From the NCBI RefSeq assembly GCF_024362695.1, contig NC_065420.1, forward strand, positions 7,719,920 to 7,783,919: a DNA stretch of 64,000 bases, in the 5' to 3' direction. The notes beneath the pieces are model-generated. The model did not search any database and was not told the origin of the DNA. It saw only the letters and a program-made list of their open reading frames with translations. Every line of letters starts with the position of its first letter. Within the stretch, counting starts at the first letter, position 1. This document shows, one piece after another, positions 11,760-22,602 of this stretch. This stretch comes from Pectinophora gossypiella (Eukaryota > Arthropoda > Insecta > Lepidoptera > Gelechiidae). Made by a program: the position numbers and the translations under genes.

Positions 11760-12814
11760 CAGAGATATAAAATTGCACCTACATACTAACTCGTATGGTG
11801 GTTTAATACTTAGGTAGGTATTAAATATCAAACATAGTTAAAACTAGGTTAGTAATTATCTGGACTAGTAATTAGAGTTCGCGGATCCTGATTCTTTGTG
11901 ATAGAGTTCTGTAAGTAATTATAGTAGTAGTAATTATACAGCTACAAGGCTATTCAACCTCTTTGATTTTGAATAGCTTTGACGATCAAGGTCAATTCGT
12001 TTGCTATACCCAACATCAATCTCACCCCTATAATAAGTAAGTATATGGACTGTGTATTACGTCTGTAACATACATATATACACTGTGCATACACAAAATC
12101 AGTGTTGCCCCCTGGGTAAATTTTCACTGAACCCTGGGCATTTTTGGTGAACTGCGGCACCCATATACCTTTAAGTTTTCCAACTAAATTATAATGTGTG
12201 TATATTTTAATGTTGTAAATGTAATTATCAGAATCAACAGTAGCGTTTAATGTTTTTGGCGCGTAATTGATCATACTCGTAGTTTGTAGGTCAAGAAAAA
12301 CATTCTGACTCACGTGTGTGTGTCGAAGGTTTTACCCGAATAAACTTTTTTATTATTATTATTTTATAATTACATACACCTACACAGCCACAAGTAATCA
12401 GAACACAACCTCCTCCTTACCTGCTCCTTTTGATATTAGGTCCTGAATGTATACGATTAATCATACGGTATCGGAGTATTGAAGGCGATTACTCCACTGA
12501 CAAAAGCGCAGCTCTTAAATAAAGCTAGAGAATAGTCGACAAGCCATAATGCTAAGTTTATAATGTTTTGCTATTAAATAATAATGCTAGCTTATTTAAG
12601 TTCAATTTCGCGTAATCCCGTCTTAGTGAGCACCTACGTTCTAAAAGGAACCTCCATGAAAAACTTGAAACTCTTACCACTTGTAGTTTCTGAGATTGAC
12701 TGAGAGACTTCTCGCTTATATATATTTTTTATTCGCTACCAGTCCAGCAGGGTATAGGGCGTATAAGGTGTCCCGTAAATAATGGATCAAACAAAAGTGG
12801 AAGACAGCTCACTT
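11760..12814. other. AT-rich stretch with one unassigned ORF
   Basis: A minus-strand frame of 119 codons (11954-12313) begins MSQNVFLDLQ and ends VKAIQNQRG. I recognise no domain in it, see no splice support, and think it may be chance. No other feature was seen. Confidence 0.35.
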
Positions 12815-13045
12815 ACTAGGTTAGTTTCCAACTATTCAAATCAGTTACTTGTTACGAAACGTCAGAACATGAAATGATTATGGAATTTGTATGTAAAAGC
12901 ACACTGTGACGTCATAGAAAACGTGGTAAAATGTTATTAAGTACGTTTATCTTGATTACAATTCGTAAATAAGTTAAATAGAAAAAAGAAAATGTTGTTC
13001 GGCAGATTTAGATCTGTCTTTATTTGAATTTCATGTCTAATTTCA
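12815..13045 (+). repeat. Dispersed element N, uninterrupted copy
   Basis: Contains TAGTTTCCAACTATTCAAAT, TGTGACGTCATAGAAAACGT and ATAAGTTAAATAGAAAAAAG in order. It serves as the reference for the two SINE-interrupted copies at 5030-5580 and 16690-17230. Confidence 0.5.
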
Positions 13046-13077
13046 TATATTTGGGAGTTGGGACTTACAGACCATAC

Positions 13078-13176
13078 ATACATATACTCACGACTATTTC
13101 CCACCGGGGTAAGCAGAGACTGTGGAATTCCATTTGCTTCAATCCTGACACACTTCTCTTGCTTCCTCCAATATAT
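13078..13176 (+). repeat. Dispersed repeat J, copy 1
   Basis: Shares TTTCCCACCGGGGTAAGCAG, GAATTCCATTTGCTTC and CTGACACACTTCTCTTGCTT with 27052-27160. The two copies are nearly identical by eye. Confidence 0.6.
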
Positions 13177-13303
13177 TATATGGGAGTTAAATATTGAACA
13201 AACAAAATAAACGTATAGCTCTATATTTAAAGAAACAAAGAAAACATTTATTACACATTTTTATTATGCATTTTTTTTTGTTATTTATTTCTAATATAAT
13301 TAT

Positions 13304-13372
13304 CTACTCAGCCTGTTCCACCCACTGCTGGGTATAGGCCTCCTCTCTTTGACGCCATCCTTTCCACTCCTG
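13304..13372 (-). pseudogene. Non-LTR retrotransposon ORF2 C-terminal remnant
   Basis: The minus strand reads QEWKGWRQREEAYTQQWVEQ then AE and a stop (complement of 13304-13306). EAYxQQW just before the stop is the usual C-terminal signature of a lepidopteran LINE ORF2. Only the last 20-odd codons survive. Confidence 0.65.
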
Positions 13373-13411
13373 TGTGTGTGGTCCTGAGCTCTATATAGAA
13401 ATTTCATATTT

Positions 13412-13801
13412 AAACACTTTATTTAGCTATACAATTGTATACTTATATATACCATATACTCATAAATACCTTACTTAACAATAACTAAATCTTAAAATAC
13501 CGTAAAACCATTTTAATTATACGTAAACGAAGAGATATCCCGAGCTTACGGCGTACCACAAAATACTACAACGAATTGGAAGGAATATTTGAGCTATTGC
13601 CAACTCAAACACTTTATTTAGCTATACAATTGTATACTTATATATACCATATACTCATAAATACCTTACTTAACAATAACTAAATCTTAAAATACCGTAA
13701 AACCATTTTAATTATACGTAAACGAAGAGATATCCCGAGCTTACGGCGTACCACAAAATACTACAACGAATTGGAAGGAATATTTGAGCTATTGCCAACT
13801 C
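13412..13801. repeat. Tandem duplication, two 195-bp copies
   Basis: Copy 1 is 13412-13606 and copy 2 is 13607-13801. Both run from AAACACTTTATTTAGCTATA to GAGCTATTGCCAACTC, and I see no difference between them. No reading frame crosses them. Confidence 0.85.
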
Positions 13802-13939
13802 ACTTGTGTTAAAGCCAAATTACTTTAAAACTTGAGGTCTGACTTTTCAATTTTATACTAAATGAACTATTCCATTCAAGATACATATAGGAAGAAAATA
13901 ATATGTCTTGTAAAGTAATAAAAAATACAGGATACGCTT

Positions 13940-14105
13940 CGAACATCTACACTTTATTATTACTTGAGTCAATAAACATAAGAAGTGCGAGTATATCCCA
14001 ATTGGGGCAGTCAAAGGTACATCCACCACAAGGTGAACTAAGTACCACACCTCACCGAGCTTTCTGTTTGACCAACGTGATAGGTGGTGACCAGTGATCG
14101 AAGGT
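13940..14105 (-). repeat. Dispersed repeat I, copy 2 (inverted)
   Basis: TATATCCCAATTGGGGCAGT and ACACCTCACCGAGCTTTCTG are the reverse complement of blocks in 11598-11748. Confidence 0.55.
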
Positions 14106-14187
14106 ATACGTAATAAAAACAGATTAAACCCGGCTTTCACGTGTTCAGTCCTTTTATCCCATTAAGTAGGTATCTGCTATTATATAA

Positions 14188-14721
14188 AGGGTGTTAGTGA
14201 CATCATAACGAAAAGTTTTTCTTTTCTTTATTCTTTGCCTACTCCAATGGAAAATACGCGAGATCTTGATACGTAAAATTAGCATTGTAATAATAATATA
14301 CAGGGTGTTAGCGACATCGTAACGATAACTTTAAGGGATGATTCAGACCATGATTCTGAGTTGATATGAAGTGGAATTTTCCATCGAAAAAGTATGTATC
14401 TGAAAATAATATTAAAAAGCACTAAAATTTTCATTAATTAATAATTAAATTCCACTTAATACTCGTATTAAGTCAGAATCATGGTGTGAAGCACTCCCTT
14501 CAGTATTAGTTACGGTGTCACTAACATCCATACGTACTTAGAATACTGAGGAGGATGATTCAGTTCTTTATTCTGAGTTAATATTAAGTGGAATTTTACA
14601 CTGAAAAAGTACTTAAGTATAGAATTAAATATAATTAAAATAACATAAATTTTGCGGCGAAAAATTCCACTTGATATTAACTCACCCCCGCAGTATTCGT
14701 TACGATGTCACTAACACCCTG
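14188..14721. mobile_element. Family E palindromic MITE cluster (one end plus two copies)
   Basis: A lone end at 14188-14215 (GTGTTAGTGACATCATAACG) is followed by a copy at 14301-14529 and a second at 14541-14721. Each copy folds on itself: CAGGGTGTTAGCGACATCGT at the left pairs with ACGATGTCACTAACACCCTG at the right, and inner arms hold AGTGGAATTTTCC. Further copies lie at 45455-45800, 47568-47788 and 48724-48850. There is no transposase. Confidence 0.75.
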
Positions 14722-14724
14722 TAT

Positions 14725-15295
14725 TATTAGTATAAATCTACGGTTCTGTAGGATTAAATTGTACCACGTGGTAAAGGGGTTACCTGTACTCCCGGTAATG
14801 CCCGGATTATCCTGTGGGAATTGCTTGTTGGCCCGGGTAAAACGCCGAACTCGACTTTGGTTACCGGGTAACTTTACTTGTGAGAAATAACATTCATAAT
14901 AACATATTAACTGTAAGAAATATCCTCGGATGAATGTAATTTGCACGCGCCAACAAGGTACCTTACAATGTAGGTATTTATACTTAAATAAAATAGTAAG
15001 TAGATTTCTTTTACATTTTCATTTTATGTAAATATTAAATAGAAAAAAAAATATTAGACGTTTTCGTACTATTAGCTTAGTTTTCGTATAATGTAACTAA
15101 TTTCATTACGAATACCATTTATAAAAGATTGCTTTAAGATAAAAGAAAAAGAGAGTTAAAGATCGTATTTAATTAGTGGGATGCAAGCGTGGGAAGATCA
15201 GACACTCTAATTAGTATAGACACGCACATTTAAATAAGTAAATGCCAAGATGTGTAAAGGTCAATTAGATCAACTGTATTTGAACTTTAAGGCAG
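14725..15295. other. Stretch without recognisable gene
   Basis: No recognisable coding content. Overlapping short frames on both strands around 14,680-14,946 partly cover the MITE end. Confidence 0.4.
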
Positions 15296-15316
15296 CTCCA
15301 ACTCAACTGCAATATA

Positions 15317-15668
15317 AGGGTTAGGTACATCTGGCCGCGCTGCATTGGATTTTTTTATGTTCTATCCTTTTCTGTCACACCGAAAAGTCATTTGCTAGAG
15401 TGAGTAAACGCGACCGCATGCGGCCGACATAGCGTGCTGCCAGATGCGGTTGAACCCTAATGCTGTACGATGCAGTGATGCCAACTGCACAAAAACTACA
15501 CCTTAGCTGCAATTGGATTGGAGTGGAATTCTTTGCCGCCTTCTGTGTTACCGAATGCATATTTCCGGGTGCTTTTAAGGCCAGAGTGAACAGGCGCCTC
15601 GTTCCATCTTAGGCCTCGTCAATGCCTTCGGGCAAGTCGGGGGCCAAGAGCAAACCCATCAAAGGTAA
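15317..15668. repeat. Repeat fragment with imperfect inverted arms
   Basis: The segment near 15317 (GGGTTAGGTACATCTGGCCG) pairs imperfectly with the complement of 15431-15460 (GCCAGATGCGGTTGAACCCT). It is followed by CTCGTCAATGCCTTCGGGCA and an A-rich end. This looks like old retroposon or MITE sequence of a kind common in Lepidoptera (from memory). Confidence 0.45.
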
Positions 15669-16097
15669 AAAAAAAAATGCAGCTGGCTTGGAGTACAAAT
15701 GCAACTATAACAGCCTTGAGATTGTGCTTTATTATCTCCTTAGTAAATGTTTCATTCAACATGAAACAAAGGGATGTAAATAGAAGTCTTTACTTATTCC
15801 TCATCAAGAAAACAATCTGTACTAACTCATTAAGTAGTCTTAGTGCTCTAAGGACTAAGTTACAGCTCAATGTTACTCTGGGTTTTAGGTTTTGTTTTAC
15901 TTCAGGATTGCTCCGGATAAGTTGAAAATTAAGCTTGTGTTATGACCGAAAACCCTCACCGTAACTTTAAAGTTTACTCTAAGCTCTAAGTTTCAACTTA
16001 ATTTGAAACTTCTCGTGTGTACAACAATTGACTGTTTTATACTAAATACTGCAATATACCTACCTAATAATCTGTCATTTGAAACAAAACTTTATTG

Positions 16098-16436
16098 TAT
16101 CATCATCCCACTAGCATTATCCCGTTTTTTACAGGGTCCGTTTACCTAACCTGAAGATTTGACAGGTCCGGTTTTTACAGAAGCGACTACCTGTCTAACC
16201 TTCCAACCCACGAAGGGAAAACCAGCCCAATTTAGGTTAGTTTGCATACCTCCGAAAATGCATTTTTCGGAAATGTAGGCCACGTGATGTTTTCCATCAC
16301 CGCTGAGCACGTGATAATAATTTATGATCCAAACATAAATTCGACTATCATTGGTTTAGGCCTGTCAGGTGCTGGATTCGAATCTGCGTCCTCAAAGTGA
16401 GAGGCAAGCATTTTACCAACTAGGCTACCACGGCTC
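16098..16436 (-). repeat. Family B tRNA-derived SINE, full length
   Basis: Minus orientation: tRNA-like head near 16436 (GCCGTGGTAGCCTAGTTGGT in complement), body with GTGCTCAGCGGTGATGGAAA, tail at 16101 next to CATCATC. Confidence 0.75.
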
Positions 16437-16850
16437 AAATCTTTAATGTATCATGACAAAAATAAAATGTTATTATAATAAGATCGATGTTTGATGATCA
16501 ATTATTCCTTCATTTTTTCTCTTTCAGTGTCTTAAGTTCAATAAAATTCAATACGGAACGTCTTTAGGCTAAAAGCTTGATATACACAGAGCTGGGAAAG
16601 CGGAATAGCGTGCCGGGACAGGGATTCTGCGGTTTTATTTACTCAAAAATAATTTCCCGAGCTAAACTTTATAGATTTATACAAAATAGGCTACATGACA
16701 ACTTAAAATGATATACTTTTTTCGAACGATTAATTTATATGGCTGTATGAAAATACAAAACGGTGACGTCATCAAAAAACATGGTGAAACGTCGTCATTG
16801 TTAGATACGTAATTCATAAGTTATTAAAATTCGTGAACAAGTCAAAACGA

Positions 16851-17198
16851 CGACGACACTTTCCTCTCATTGTGAGGTCGCAGGTTAAAATCCGTGTTCA
16901 AATTCGTATTAATTTTTGGATCATAAAATGATTAACACGTGCTCAGCAGTGAAGGAAAACGTCGTGAGGAAACTCACGTTCCCGAGATATGCGTTTCAGG
17001 TTTCCCTTCACAGGTTGGAAGGTCAGGTTAGGTAAGCGGATTCTGTGAAAACGGGATAACTCTATGCACTAATGCGATGATGAGTCATGTCAGGGGCCTA
17101 TGGCGGCTCAGTAATAACCCTGACACCAGGGTTGATGAGGTTGGTAATTCACCTCACAGTCCACACGATAGAAGAAGAATGCGATGATGATGATGTAT
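16851..17198 (+). repeat. Family B SINE containing a nested family A fragment
   Basis: A 5'-shortened family B copy (TGAGGTCGCAGGTTAAAATC, GTGCTCAGCAGTGAAGGAAA, GTCAGGTTAGGTAAGCGGAT). It is bracketed by exact 12-bp duplications AAGTCAAAACGA. A family A fragment sits in its tail at 17084-17177. Confidence 0.78.
17084..17177 (+). repeat. Family A SINE fragment nested in family B tail
   Basis: A 5'-truncated family A copy from GTCATGTCAGGGGCCTATGG to the CACACGATAGAAGAAG tail. It is bracketed by exact 13-bp duplications AATGCGATGATGA at 17071-17083 and 17178-17190. Confidence 0.8.
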
Positions 17199-17407
17199 AA
17201 GTCAAAACGAAATATGACGTTGATGTTTAATCATGTTAGATTAGTTTCTATTTCTAGATTAGCATTTTAACACATTTTTGTTAGCTTTACTTGTTTGTGA
17301 CATTCCTTTTTAACCCGCTCCCAGAAGTCCTAGAAAGCTGAAATTTATTAGGTAAGCTAGTATTAGTACTTACTTACACAAACAAAAAGAAAAATCTAAA
17401 ACTTGGA

Positions 17408-17660
17408 AATTTCTTATTGAACTTTTGTATTTAGAAAGAAAGAAAGAAAATATTTATTTCCATATTGGACGCCACATTTACAAACTTACATTACAGAAAT
17501 AAAAAAACCTCTTTGGCAGTCGGGTAAAAAAGACAAATAATACAGACATTAAATACACAATGGAGGCGCCCAAAATAAAAAAAGGATCTCCCTCAGCATA
17601 ATGCCGTGACACGTGCTTAGCACGGGCCGCGGCGCTGGTATTATGGGAGACCTATCGAAC
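17408..17660 (-). repeat. LINE 3' UTR fragment, minus orientation
   Basis: Begins with AGAAAGAAAGAAAATATTTA, the complement of a tandem TTTC LINE tail. It then passes through GGCAGTCGGGTAAAAAAG and a GC-rich CACGGGCCGCGGCGCTGG segment. No coding part remains. Confidence 0.4.
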
Positions 17661-17689
17661 GTGAGCCACGGACACACCAAATTCAATTA

Positions 17690-18140
17690 CGTACCTACTT
17701 ATATATAATAAAGAAAACATACTATGATTTAAAAAAGTTGTCATATTTTATATTTGACCCAGTCATCTTCCCTACAAATATAACTGCAGATTTACCTTAC
17801 ATCACCTGTACACAAATTAATTAAAGATATAACCAAAACGCTTGAGAAGTATGCATCACTTACTTTTGGAGATGCGTATTTTGTTTATCGCGAAATAACA
17901 GGCGCGGTAAGTCTGACAAAACATTTTCATAAATCTGCCGACTTGCGGTGACTAACGATCTGGTGAAATGTTGAGCATTCTACGTTCCTTAGGGACGTTG
18001 TACATTGTCGTTATTCCTCCTCTGATGCTGGATTATCGCGAAAAAAATACGCAGAACGCGTTCGAATGATTTTTTTCCCGGGTCTGTCGTAAAAATGTTC
18101 TTATTATGAATTATGTCCTCTCTAACAGAATGTTTTTTTT
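17690..18140. other. Stretch without recognisable feature
   Basis: No ORF with a domain and no repeat family recognised on either strand. Confidence 0.4.
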
Positions 18141-18146
18141 ATGTAG

Positions 18147-18413
18147 TCGTGGTAGGCCAGTTAGTAGAACGCTTGCCTCTCACTTTGAGGTCTCAGGTTC
18201 GAATCCAGCACAGAACTACACCTATGATTGTTGAATTTGTTTAAAAATTCAAGTTCAAGTCAAGCACAGCGGTGAAGAAAAACGTCGTGAGGTAAAGAAT
18301 CGTCGTTTCCCTCCGCGGGTTAGAAAGTCGCTTCTGTAAAAAACCAGACCTGTCAAATCTTCAAGTTAGGTAAGCGGACCCTGTGAAAAACGGGATAATG
18401 CTAGGGACATGAT
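18147..18413 (+). repeat. Family B tRNA-derived SINE
   Basis: Head GTCGTGGTAGGCCAGTTAGT and B box TCAGGTTCGAATCC; body shortened internally; tail CGGGATAATGCTAGGGACAT. It abuts the family G copy at 18412. Confidence 0.75.
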
Positions 18414-18535
18414 GTTTTTTTTGTCGCAAATGACATTTCCTACTTGGCCGGACAAATGGGGAGCGCTGAGGGCTCTCACTCGGTTCATAATTTAAGACAA
18501 CAGGCCTGAGGTTGCCCAGTGGATATGCCCATGTG
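18412..18535 (-). repeat. Family G non-LTR/SINE 3'-end copy
   Basis: T run, then GGACAAATGGGGAGCGCTGA and ACAACAGGCCTGAGGTTGCC, as in 2012-2190 and 4688-4995. Confidence 0.6.
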
Positions 18536-18775
18536 AGCGTCACCATTATACTGTCAAAAGTATAGTTTTAAACATCCTAGATGGAAGGAAAAACTCGACA
18601 AGAAAATGATCAATGAATAAGATGTATACGTAGAAACACAAATATTTTGCAAATGTCTGTCAAAATACGTCTGTCAGAAACAGATAGATAGGCACTTTAT
18701 TTTCATAACTGTCGTACCATTCATCAAGAATTGAATTGAATCATAACTGTCGTATAAAAAAGATTTTTTGAATAA

Positions 18776-18862
18776 CAAAGCGTCATGCCTATTTCTCCGA
18801 AAGGGTAGGCAGTGGTGTCGAGATACACCCATTCCTCTCCAGATTTGTGTAAGTCCCATGTG
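18776..18862. repeat. Dispersed repeat K, copy 2
   Basis: GCCTATTTCTCCGAAAGGGT, then AGGCAGTGGTGT and GTAAGTCCCATGTG, matching blocks at 3355-3465. Confidence 0.45.
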
Positions 18863-19452
18863 GAAGCGAGCATATTTGCTTTTTAAATGAAGTACTTAAT
18901 TTATGAGCGATAATTTTACTAGTGATTTTCTCTATAATTTAAAAAATTATGAGGCCCACCATCTGTTGCAATTTAGACATCTTAAAGTTCTTAAACATCA
19001 TAATAATTATACCGACATTTTTTTCAAACATTTGCTTATAAATAAAGCTAAACTTTTTTGAATTCCATTTTGTACTTGAGGACATTCATTTCTTTTCCCG
19101 ACTTTTATATTTCAAGCCAGTAACAAACAACGGTCTTCAGTAATTTTCCATTGTGTACACATCTTTAAGAAGGATTTTTTGTTCGCAGGAAATTGCCCTT
19201 GGTCTCAACACAATAAGTAGCTATAAATAAAAGTACGTAACGACATTATGCTGAAGTTCCAGATTAACTATTAAGATTTTTTTTGCATATTATACTATAA
19301 TTGTTAAGTAAATGATTTATTAAACCTACTTAGCGTTTTATGCAATCTTTTATGTGAAAAATCTTTTGACGTGATCTAGCTATGATAATGATACTCGGGT
19401 CTAATTAAAAAATCCTCCCAGTCGCATTCGGCCATGGCGACAAGTCTCCAAT

Positions 19453-19776
19453 CTAGGAGCGCCTCAGATGCGCTCTTATATGGCTGACGTAACCGATCTT
19501 CGCAGTGAATGTACGGCCACATTCAGCACACCTCAGACGGTCGAACGAGAGTTAGGGTCGAGCTCTTCTCTACGTTTCTGTTCACAGCCATACACCTTGG
19601 TGTTCATATTATGCCTCATTACGGCCGATCCTGGGCCAGTATCTCCCACCGTGATGGGCCCACCTCACATGTTGTCATGTGACGTTTAAGCACATCTTTG
19701 TACCGCAAGAGTTGGCCGCCCTGTTTCTGCTTGCCCTCTTGCAGTTCCGAGTCGAAGATGCGTTTTGGCGAAGATC
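19453..19776 (-). pseudogene. Non-LTR retrotransposon ORF2 C-terminal remnant with zinc-finger end
   Basis: On the minus strand the frame starting near 19776 reads FDSELQEGKQKQGGQLLRYK, then DVLKRHM and WEILAQDRP. This is the post-RT C-terminal region of a LINE ORF2. The frame then breaks (TAA TGA). A later segment in another frame reads CAECGRTFTAKIGYVSHIRA then HLRRS and a stop at 19453-19455, a C-x2-C plus H-type finger at the usual C-terminal place. The RT core and everything upstream are gone. The remnant is old and carries frameshifts. Confidence is high for LINE origin, low for clade. Confidence 0.72.
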
Positions 19777-19779
19777 GTA

Positions 19780-21050
19780 TCTGTCATTAGACATTATTTA
19801 TAATGTCTTTAAAGCAGTTAGTCATATTGTTATCTAGACAATCTGAGCCCAACTAACTCTACTGTTTCGAAAGAATGGGACTTCTATTATTTAAGCTGAA
19901 ACGGCGCAGGAATCACAAAAGTAGCTTTTAAACCTAAAATTACAAAGACGAAAATAAAGTAAGTAATGAATAAGTTATGAAAGACCACTACACGTGTCCG
20001 ATGTTCACTCGGGTGACACATTGCTATCTTCTGAATATTTAAAAATAATATTTTCATTATTATCCTTTAAAAATCCCTGCATTAAGATACTTCATCATAA
20101 CCACTCATTTACCTTATTAAAGGTGATTTATTATCTATTTACCTTCCAGCTTTTCTCATAATTCTGCCATGATAATATAATCCGAGTAAATGACAGAAAC
20201 AGACAGTAACGGAGTGGTGGCTAATCCCTACGGATATTATGAGCTATTTTGTTTAAAAAAATGTTAGTTATTTATTTTACCAAATAGAAATTGCTCAGAA
20301 TGTCAAGAGAATAATATCTTAAAATAATTTAGAAACTAAACTAGACACAGGACATTATTTTTATTTTTATTTATAACACGTAATACTCTAATCCGAAAGA
20401 TCTTTTTAAAATTAAATTACTTACGTACTTATCTAATCTTTTGCGTCTGTTATTTAATGTAACAAACCTTATTGCCTACGCAAAATTTTCGATTTCCAAG
20501 TAATTTTTTGTTCTGTAATTTACCTTAACGCAGGTTTTTCATTTACAACTGGAGCAGGGATCATGAATTACTGAACACTGGACGCTTTACAAAAGGCGTG
20601 CAAATGTTTTTAAAATAAATATCCACCGTATCTGCGAGCTTTGTGTAAAATACCGCTACGAAGGGTAATATTTTCTTTAGGCCTTACCCAAGATAGGTAA
20701 TTTACCCATTTACGAACGTTACAAACCCTATCCGTTACGCTAACGTTTTGGTTGTGTTTGGGCTTTACGAATTAGATGAAGATTTATTCAGATAGAGATA
20801 ATACTACTTAGAGATTAAATAGGATTTGCGCTGAAAATCAGAATGAAATAATAATAATTTATGAAATCGTTTTAATAAAATATGAGGTTTTACGAGTAAA
20901 TTATTGTGTTGTAAATTGTTGTTTGTGTTATGTTGTTATTGTGTTAGTATTTTAATCTTTTGAAGAGTAGTCGAAACTCTGATCGGCGGATGTAACGGTT
21001 TGTTAGCAGTTGAAAAAATACGGTGTGCATTGTCTCCATAAAGGTATTGT
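19780..21050. other. AT-rich stretch without recognisable gene
   Basis: Nothing recognisable on either strand. Confidence 0.45.
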
Positions 21051-21064
21051 ATAGTGTGTACTTA

Positions 21065-21165
21065 CCGTACCGCTGTATGCGGGCAGCGCAGTACCGATCG
21101 TCGTGGAGATCCTTGGGGGAGGCCTACGGTCAGCAGTGGGCGTCATACGGCTGTTAATGATGATG
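21065..21165 (+). mobile_element. Complete 101-bp 5'-truncated LINE insertion with target-site duplication
   Basis: The insert is in frame throughout and reads RCMRAAQYRSSWRSLGEAYG then QQWASYGC and TAA (21155-21157), the ORF2 C-terminus of a LINE. It ends in TGATGATG. Exact 14-bp direct repeats ATAGTGTGTACTTA lie at 21051-21064 and 21166-21179, so both boundaries are visible. Confidence 0.85.
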
Positions 21166-21179
21166 ATAGTGTGTACTTA

Positions 21180-22120
21180 TGTACAAAGATGCAAGTGTAT
21201 TTACACGTTTATGCTCGTTTCGATTGAGAAGTAAAAATGCGCTTCATATAATATTTTTTCCTTATTATTTTCAGCTTGTGTTTGCCATTGGCTAGTGTCC
21301 AAGTCTACAAAAAACTTCTTCCAATAAAGTCTTAGCTCAGTGATCTGTGGCGCTATTAATATTCGAAAAAGGCTTTGTATATCCCCTATTTGTGGGAAAT
21401 GGGTCTTATTTCGACCATTTGTTCTTAGTTCGATAAAACACCAGCCAAGGCCGAGCAAGATCTAATAAATTGTGCTTGCGTAATAAATCTTAATGCGTGG
21501 GTATGATGTAATTTGATGAATGTGACTAAATGAAAAGAAATAAAAAGTATAAAAGTAAATAAGTACCCAGTTTAAGTAAATATATCATATACAACATCTT
21601 CTATCCTTTTATGTTTCTTTTAACTTAACCTTCAATTAAAATCAAAACGCAAATGTCATTTTTCTTCAAAAATAGGTAAGTAGGTATTATGTAAGATTAT
21701 TTTTTCCAAAACCTTTTTGTACTTAACAATGTTTGGGTCTGAAATTTTCTTCACAGCCCGTTTACTTGGTTAGAATGACTGGGAATTTGTGTAAAAGTCT
21801 TTCAACAAAACAAAGCGCAAATAACAAGGTCAAGCGTTGAAAGGATAAAACTCGAGTAAAGGCCACTCTAAACTTCGACTTGTGAAAGTTCCACCGCTTC
21901 TGTTTGTCGGGTGGCTGCGAGGAAAATAACATTGTATTGTTCCAACTTTCAGCTTCCTCTAAACGTTTGCGTGTCTATAAATCGTAGACTTCTAAGTCAC
22001 GTGAACTATTCTTAGTATATTTTCAGTAACAAGTTGTTGGCCGCGACTTTTTAGTAGACTTCGGTTCGGGAGAGTCCGTAAAATCTGTAAGTCTTAGGTG
22101 AGTGATGTTCGTGGATTTAA
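21180..22120. other. Stretch with one unassigned minus-strand ORF
   Basis: A minus-strand frame at 21201-21458 (85 codons, beginning MLGLGWCFIE) has no recognised domain and is probably chance. Nothing else seen. Confidence 0.35.
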
Positions 22121-22124
22121 ATCT

Positions 22125-22262
22125 TATGTCTGTTCCCCGATTTAATATATTATGTGCCAATTTTTATCCAAGTGGATCCAGCGGTTTACGCTGAAAAGGT
22201 TAACATACAAACAGAGACATTGAGTTACTTTCGCCTTTATAATTATAACGTATGGATATGAA
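22125..22262 (+). repeat. RTE-like LINE 3'-end fragment, copy 1
   Basis: CCAGCGGTTTACGCTGAAAA, then ACAAACAGAGAC and TTACTTTCGCCTTTATAATT match the widespread lepidopteran LINE 3' end ending in 'actttcgcatttataat' (from memory). A second copy lies at 26440-26668. Confidence 0.55.
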
Positions 22263-22477
22263 TGGCTTTGATTCTTCGTTTATCCCACCTGTTCGATTAA
22301 TGCTAGAGAGCTCCGGTTTCCCAGTATGATGTTAGCAAACCTCCAAACTGACTGAGCCTTATTCGCTGTATAAGTACAGTCATTTCTTTGCAATGAGCCG
22401 TCTTCACCTTTTCTTAAACAGGCGAAGAAAATGTATCGTTGATAGTTTATACCAGAGTAGAGAGAGAGAGTTTTTTA

Positions 22478-22602
22478 AAAGTACTCTCCACCAACCCGCA
22501 GTAGAGCAGCGTGGTGGAGCTCCATACCCCCTCCGGTTGATTGAGGGGAGGCCTATACTCAGCAGTGGGACGTATATAGGCTGTTCATCATTATATGTAT
22601 GT
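22478..22602 (+). repeat. Family D SINE, 3' half
   Basis: CACCAACCCGCAGTAGAGCA, GTGGTGGAGCTCCATACCCC and GGCCTATACTCAGCAGTGGG, then ATATAGGCTG. The same blocks occur in reverse at 34786-35071. The GAGGCCTATxCTCAGCAGTGG tail reads EAYTQQW in one frame, so it derives from a LINE 3' end. Confidence 0.65.

Larger units (their letters stand above)
16690..17230 (+). repeat. Element N interrupted by nested SINEs
   Basis: The left part (GGTGACGTCATCAAAAAACA, then AATTCGTGAACAAGTC) resembles N at 12815-13045. The insertion target AAGTCAAAACGA is present at 16839-16850 and again at 17199-17210, bracketing the family B copy. Confidence 0.5.

Noticed and set aside
11954..12313. 119-codon minus-strand ORF
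   Set aside because: No recognised domain, no splice or promoter support, and AT-rich content; compatible with chance.
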